64,000 nucleotides of DNA, taken from positions 8,567,009 through 8,631,008 of the forward strand of contig NC_052355.1 in NCBI RefSeq assembly GCF_009727055.1, given 5' to 3'. The notes under the pieces were generated by a model. That model was not told the DNA's origin. It did no database searches and worked only from the letters and a program-made list of their open reading frames with translations. A program made the position numbers and the translations under genes. This document shows positions 58,837 to 64,000 of this stretch, piece after piece. The stretch comes from Benincasa hispida. Taxonomy: Eukaryota > Streptophyta > Magnoliopsida > Cucurbitales > Cucurbitaceae. Each line of letters starts with the position of its first letter. Position 1 is the stretch's first letter.

Positions 58837-59566
58837 TGATAACGTGTCACACCCCACCTCAGACCACCATCTTAGCCTAGAGAAGGGCGTGACTGCAGCA
58901 GTTATCAACCCTTTGGCTGACACTTACTTCCTAATAACTCTTGTGGAATAATTCTGATACCAAAATATAACTTATATATAGCGGAATGTTTTTGGGCCAC
59001 AAATTTATTAATTTAGAAACATAACATATTTAGAGTCCTTACAACACTAGATTTACAAGTCCCAAAACCCAAAACTCTAGTCCCTATATGAATAACAGTA
59101 ACATGTGTACAATATTAACAGAAACCACCTAAATAGATAGTTTACAAATCTCTTTGTCCTTTAGTGGCAGAACAGATGCAGAGCTATCTTTAGAGGATTT
59201 TACCGCTACCTGTGGGAGGGGGGAAAGGAAAATATTTGAAAACGGGGTGAGCTTGCGTCTAGTGAGTGACTTAAGAAAGATAATTGATTCTCATGAAAAA
59301 TCTCAATAAAGAGTTTAACTGAAATATAAGCTTCTACAGTATTTGTATTGTAGTATAAACATTTTCCAAGCATGAAACATATAAAGCTATTTTAATCATA
59401 AAACAGTAAAACTATTTCTCAGATAACCCTACTGTGGGTAAAAACAATTCCAACACCAACTACTGATCAAGAGAGAACCCTTTTGCTCAATCTTTGACTC
59501 TACCTATGTGCACGTGGCCATACTAAGTACCATCATACCTTAGGTAGTTCTGTTCAGATACCTTCT

Positions 59567-59695
59567 CAAATATCCTTCAGTATCTGGTTGGTTTGGTACC
59601 TTCTCAAACGTTCTTCAGTACCAATAGATATCTTCTCAAAGTCCTTTGGTATCTAGTTGAGCAGATACCTTCTCAAATGTCTTTCGGTATCGTGT
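59567..59695 (-). repeat. GATACC...GGTATC short tandem array in LTR-X2
   Basis: Four units of 30-40 bp, each like GATACCTTCTCAAATRTCCT then TCAGTATC. Each can fold because GATACC and GGTATC are complementary. LTR-X1 has only one such unit, near 29764. Confidence 0.75.
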
Positions 59696-60889
59696 TTTAA
59701 GTAAAACTAGTCATACATGACTTTCTCTCTTTAAAGCATGTAAAGTATAACACATATAAAAACATGGCTTTAAAGGTACTAATGCATGCTGAGTATATTT
59801 AACACATATAAGTCACTTTTCAACAATTTCTCACACATGCATGCGTTTAAAACCTAACTCATGCTTTGCTTGGAAATCACTTTGTAAAACTAGCTGACAT
59901 GAGAATAATCTTCTTTAAAATATGCTTTCTATAACACGTTGTAATCAAACATTTTAAACAAATGTTTTAGTCAAAACGTTTTAGCCACTCACCTTGATTG
60001 CTTTGGAGCTTTTCACTCTAGTAGCTATCTTTTCTACCTCGGCTCCCTTTTCACCCGTAGAATCGAGATTCAAATTTCAGCTCAAATTACTCATAGTTCT
60101 AAATCTTATTTTGAGATACTTCCTTCTAAAAACATATTCTCAAATGTCTCAGGAATCTTACCCTAAAATTTGAGCTAATAACCTCTCGTGGTTTGGCCGG
60201 AATCATAGAATCTTCATGATTGGCCCAAGCTTATTCGACAGCCTGACCCTTCTATCTTCTCCTCAGTTTCCAGCCCGATCCCTTTGAGCTTTTCCTCTGG
60301 CAGCCCTACCCTAAAAACTATACTTTCATATCTTTCAGGTGACTTTGAAATCACTCCAAACTCATGAGAAAATTGGGAGAACTTCTCGTCCCAAGTTGAT
60401 GCTGCTTTCCAGACTTCACTGTCCAATGCTTTCTATTTGAAATACTTTGACCAACGCATGGATTTTGGCTCCAACGCAAGGTTTGCTCAACTTTCCCACT
60501 CTTTTTATGGTATTTTTGAATTGTGATCTAAAATGAAGTCTCTTGGCTCTATTTATAGGTGTCCAAACCTTCCCTAGAGTTGACACTACCTACTTGGCTG
60601 CATGGCCAAATGTTTCTCCCACACACTACCAACACATCATTTTGATAAGCGCAACCTAAGTGTCTTCCTCCAATGTAACCAATGCATGAGCTTCCAATCT
60701 GATGCCACCACCTCAAATTCTTGAGGCTTAAGGCTTTCCTCCCAAGAAGACACATGGTTTGATGACGTTTCCCAGTTGATCTCATCCTTTGTATGCGTCA
60801 AACTCTTGGATGTTCAACGCATAGTCCATACTCAATGCCTAGCCTATCATCAACGCATAGCAAGCCAATTCCTTGACGCATGGCTCACT

Positions 60890-61180
60890 AGGCAGCATCG
60901 CACGACTTGCTTGGCATGGGCACATGGTGCTGGCCACCGACGCATGGGCGTGCGGCATAGGCTGCTACTTCGACGCATGGGCGTGCTACTTAAACGCATG
61001 GGCGTGCGACATAGGCTGCCATTGCTTGCTCGCTCGGCCGCATGGGCTACACGCTTGGCTGCATGGCAAGGCACCTCAACGCACGGGTATGGCTGCTCGA
61101 CAGGGTGTTCAACGCATGGGCGTGGCCACTCGACGCATTGACAGGGCATCTAGCCGAGGCTGCTCGACGCATGGGCTGCC
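60890..61180 (-). repeat. GC-rich ACGCATGGGCGTG array in LTR-X2
   Basis: ACGCATGGGCGTG occurs at least five times with spacers of 20-60 bp containing GACATAGGCTGC or CGGCATAGGCTGC. It gives long open frames on both strands with no domain. Confidence 0.75.
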
Positions 61181-63134
61181 TTTCAATGCATGCATTGTCT
61201 ACCCTTGTGCCTTCCAATGCGTCATCTCCATTTTTCCTTCTTCAGCCGCACACCATCATCAACACACTCTTCCAACGCATTGGTCCCTTCCAATGCATCC
61301 CACGCAAAATTCTATACTTAGCCAAATTTTCCCCAAGAGTTAAACTTCCAAATTTCCTCTTTTCTTCAAATATCCACTCTTTTCTCTAACATTACACATT
61401 AATTTCCACTTCATCCTACTCACCACACTAGTCTTAGTAGGGAACATACTTATGTAGTGAAATCAGGATTCGGGGTTCACATAACGGGCAGAAAATGCAC
61501 ATTATTATAGTGCTAAGTTCTTAAACAATGTTGGCTTGCGTAGATAAAATATGTTAGATTGTGTCCAAAAAGTATTAAGTTTATAACATTGTAGTCGCAT
61601 GTGTTCATCGCATAGGAACAGTTAATTTTTGTATTTTTATGCAGAATATGCGTTGATGCAAGACAAAAAGAGCGATCACAAGAAATCAACAGACGAGCGT
61701 AGCATTACCGCAAGGCTTTTCGGTGATTTATGTACGCAAACATCTACTTAAGAAGAATTTCCGCATAGAGCCGGCACAACTTGGTGGGCGCATCTAGGTG
61801 AAAGGCATAATTAATCACGATGGGACAGAAAGCTGATGACGGTCGAATCCGAATTAAGTTGACAGTCGTTGACGATAACAAGTACATTAAGCTTTTCGGT
61901 AACAAATATTCAGCACATCGGTCGGGGAATTAAAGCCATCCCATCTGTGCAATCATAAGAGAGAAGCCGTCCTTCACCCCAGAGCTCTAGAAATACCAAA
62001 GGCATCCTTCAGAAAAGTGGTTAGCAAGTTCACCTGTTCACCGATTTAGGAGCTTTAGCCGTGTTCATAATTTTCTTTTATTTTTAAGGCAGACCAAGGG
62101 AAGAGTAGAGATGCTGGAAGATCGCTCAGGGCAACTCAAAAGAGAACCCGGAGGCATAGAAAGTAGAGAGTAGGCCGACTATCGCGAGAGCGAGATTATC
62201 TTTTGAACAAGAGTAGAAAGACAGTGTAAAAGTCTGGGAAGCAAGAGATTGCTACCAGGCTCTTTATTCTCTTCTTGCATTGTTATTTTATACTTCATCT
62301 TTATATTTATATAATGGAAGTTCTTATTGTACATCTCTTCACTCTCTTAGCACGCATGAGTAGCTAAACTTGTCGAATGGGTTGAGAAGAACTAATCTAA
62401 CATGACCTAGGATGTTCATTGCATGTGATTAAACATCCCTTTAGAGCTACTCGAGAGAGAGTCTAAAGAAAGAACCTAAGACTTCAGAGAGTTAGGTTAG
62501 AATCTAGACTCGAGAGAGCAAGATTTGAACTACATAAACAAGAGATAGAGACTTAGAGATAAGCTCTGTTTTCCAACCTGCATCGCATGCATCCTAGAGA
62601 TAGGAATGATATTATGTGGTCGCCTTATTTTTGTGTGTCATTTTGTCATCGCATAAATAAGAATAGATACTTATGTATAGGTCCTATAGACTTATCGCAT
62701 ATATCGCATGCGTTCTAGTATTAGAAGTCGTAGCATTCGCATCGAGAGATGGTTTACTATTGTATGTGTGTTGCATGATTGCATAGCATGAATGCATCCT
62801 AGGAAGTGTTAGCTGAAACCCTTCCCAACCCGTTCACAACATACTCATCGTATCTTCCGTTTTATCAACTCTTTTCGAACTCCGCCGCATTTGTTTATTT
62901 TCATTACCACAACAACAAAACCAACAACTATTTGAGTTCCCGATTACCGCAAGATCTTCTGAAAAATTACCACTGCAACCTGTTTTCCAAAGTCCCTGAG
63001 TTCGACCCTGGACTTACAAGGAAACTCAGTGGGGTTTACACTTGGATTCCATTGAGAAAACTTGAGTGCTCAACACATTTTCATCATCGCATTTCATCCA
63101 TAATTCCACATCATAAAATAACGCATCGAGTTTT

Positions 63135-63152
63135 TGGCGCCGTTGTCGGGGA
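63135..63152 (+). other. Primer-binding site of GYP-3
   Basis: TGGCGCCGTTGTCGGGGA, identical to the first GYP-1 site; one mismatch to the tRNA-Asp complement. Confidence 0.82.
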
Positions 63153-63245
63153 CTTCGCAAAATACTGTACTAATGGTAATTTTTCTGATTTCTTTGCAGA
63201 CTCTCAATCTCTGGTGAATTACAACTCGGAGATTGAGAGAACGTT

Positions 63246-63315
63246 CAGACAAAGATTAAAAGACCGTCAACAACAACAGTCAGACAAAGATTAAAAGACC
63301 GCCAACAACAACAGT
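63246..63315 (+). repeat. 35-bp tandem duplication before GYP-3 gag
   Basis: CAGACAAAGATTAAAAGACC begins units at 63246 and 63281, with a third partial unit at 63316. GYP-2 has a single copy. 35 is not a multiple of three. Confidence 0.9.
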
Positions 63316-63329
63316 CAGACAAAGAAGAT

Positions 63330-64000
63330 ATGGCAGAGCAGCCTGGAAATGGAGCACCAAACGAAAACAATGTCATGGCGAATCCAATCTTGCTGGCAAA
63401 CGATCGTAATAGGCCCACTATGGACTATGCATCGCCAAACCTCTATTATTTCTCTCCAAGAATCATGAAGCCTGCCCTAGATGGAAGCAGATTCGAAATG
63501 AAGCCAATGATGTTGCAGATGATCCAGACTGCAGGACAATTTGGAGGACGACGTGGCGTGGACCCGCATGCCCACCTCCGTAGTTTATCGAAATCTAAAA
63601 CACTTTTGTGTTCTCGAATATTTTTGTCGAAGAAGTTCGACTAACTTTGTTCCCATTTTCTCTTTGTGATCAAGTAAGAAAATGGGCGTATTCCCTTGTC
63701 TGGGAGAGATCACTTCATGGGAACAGGTCGTAGAAAAGTTCATGAAGAAATACTTTCCACCTACTGAGAATGCTAGACGAAGGAAACTAATCACCAATTT
63801 TGAACAAGACATGGACGAATCACTCAGTGATGCCTGAGCGAGGTTTAAAAGATTAGTCCGGGACTGTCCACACAACGGATTGCTAGACTGCCTTCAGATG
63901 GAAATCTTTTATCATGGTTTAAATCTCGCTTCGCAGACTGGCTACTAATGCGGCAGCCGCTGGTGGTGTGATTGACAAAACGTATGATGAGGCTAAGAAC
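63330..64000 (+). pseudogene. GYP-3 gag, frameshifted and cut by window end
   Basis: Start MAEQPGNGAPNENNVMANPI, then PNLYYFSPRIMKPALDGSR, MKPMMLQMIQTAGQFGGRRG and VDPHAHLRS. A frameshift near 63585 follows. Further on are ITSWEQVVEKFMKKYFPP, ITNFEQDMDESLSDA, a TGA at 63836-63838, ARFKRLVRDCPHNGLLDC and another shift near 63947, then GGVIDKTYDEAKN. The order matches GYP-1 gag. Confidence 0.87.

Larger units (their letters stand above)
58845..61481 (-). mobile_element. LTR-X2: solo LTR inserted at the tip of GYP-3
   Basis: Termini TGTCACACCCC and GGGGTTCACA. Perfect TAACG duplication (58840-58844 and 61482-61486). Minus orientation is supported by a TATAAATA box on the minus strand (60550-60557). 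It is related to LTR-X1. No primer site or gag is seen. Internal arrays at 59567 and 60890. Open frames at 60776-61389 are GC-rich repeat text. Confidence 0.88.
58837..64000 (+). mobile_element. GYP-3: Athila-like gypsy element, runs off the window
   Basis: The LTR starts TGATAACG at 58837, is interrupted at 58844 by LTR-X2, and resumes TAACGGGCAG at 61482. It ends AACGCA at 63125 (about 1.65 kb without LTR-X2). Primer site and gag follow. The TATA equivalent reads TAGAAATACC near 61988, so it is damaged. It is inserted in COP-7 integrase. A 162-aa open frame at 62806-63294 spans LTR end and primer site and is not a gene. Confidence 0.85.

Noticed and set aside
60776..61389. Overlapping open frames of 99-156 aa
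   Set aside because: GC-rich repeats of LTR-X2 keep all frames open; no domain.
62806..63294. 162-aa open frame as a host gene
   Set aside because: It spans the GYP-3 LTR end, primer site and leader; only the last residues overlap the pre-gag region.

Overview
This window looks like plant nuclear heterochromatin from a draft assembly. It is essentially a pile-up of LTR retrotransposons, and I found no host protein gene, tRNA, rRNA or CRISPR array in 64 kb. A dicot, plausibly a cucurbit, is suggested by the Ty1/copia gag-pol type (LTRs starting TGTTGGG, initiator-Met primer site) together with Athila-like Ty3/gypsy gags (primer site matching tRNA-Asp). The host call is inference from family resemblance only. 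Every coding region seen is broken by stops, frameshifts or nested insertions.

Layout. 1-473 is the end of a copia LTR. 474-3383 is a gypsy-type LTR carrying a 33-bp higher-order minisatellite. 3384-8815 is the 3' end of an Athila-like element (polypurine tract, then an LTR from 5716) interrupted by a solo LTR (5992-8171). 9766-14658 is a minus-strand copia LTR (COP-1) split by the gypsy fragment GYP-1 (11752-14479). 14659-18035 is a mosaic of copia pieces (COP-2, COP-3, COP-4). 18036-26185 is COP-5, a minus-strand copia element with gag, protease, integrase, RT and part of RNase H, containing a 657-base N gap and an embedded sequencing-adapter palindrome. 26247-28266 is the truncated GYP-2 and 28267-29261 a gypsy 3' end (GYP-4). 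29262-38845 is an LTR (LTR-X1) split by COP-6 (30597-38265), a minus-strand copia element with both LTRs and a perfect GCCTG target duplication.

38846-58836 is COP-7, a plus-strand copia element. Its 5' LTR holds the solo LTR S1 (39222-41383, GAGTG duplication). Its pol is split by COP-8 (46087-58108, GTTTA duplication), whose leader holds the solo LTR S2 (49926-52006, ATAAC duplication). COP-7 integrase resumes at 58109 and is cut at 58837 by GYP-3, which runs off the window and is itself split eight bases into its LTR by the solo LTR-X2 (58845-61481, TAACG duplication). The target duplications give a relative insertion order: COP-7 before S1, COP-8 and GYP-3; COP-8 before S2; GYP-3 before LTR-X2; LTR-X1 before COP-6; COP-1 before GYP-1.

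The two most interesting biological signals are (i) a hairpin at the U3 end of the Athila-like LTRs with a constant GAAA loop and compensatory stem changes in several family members, and (ii) clusters of the palindrome ACGATCGT, in one place spaced every 22-25 bp, in LTRs and leaders of several copia families. I found no new gene system. Two assembly faults (a Tn5/Nextera mosaic-end palindrome at 21360-21397 and a one-N junction at 16353) should be fixed before the window is used.
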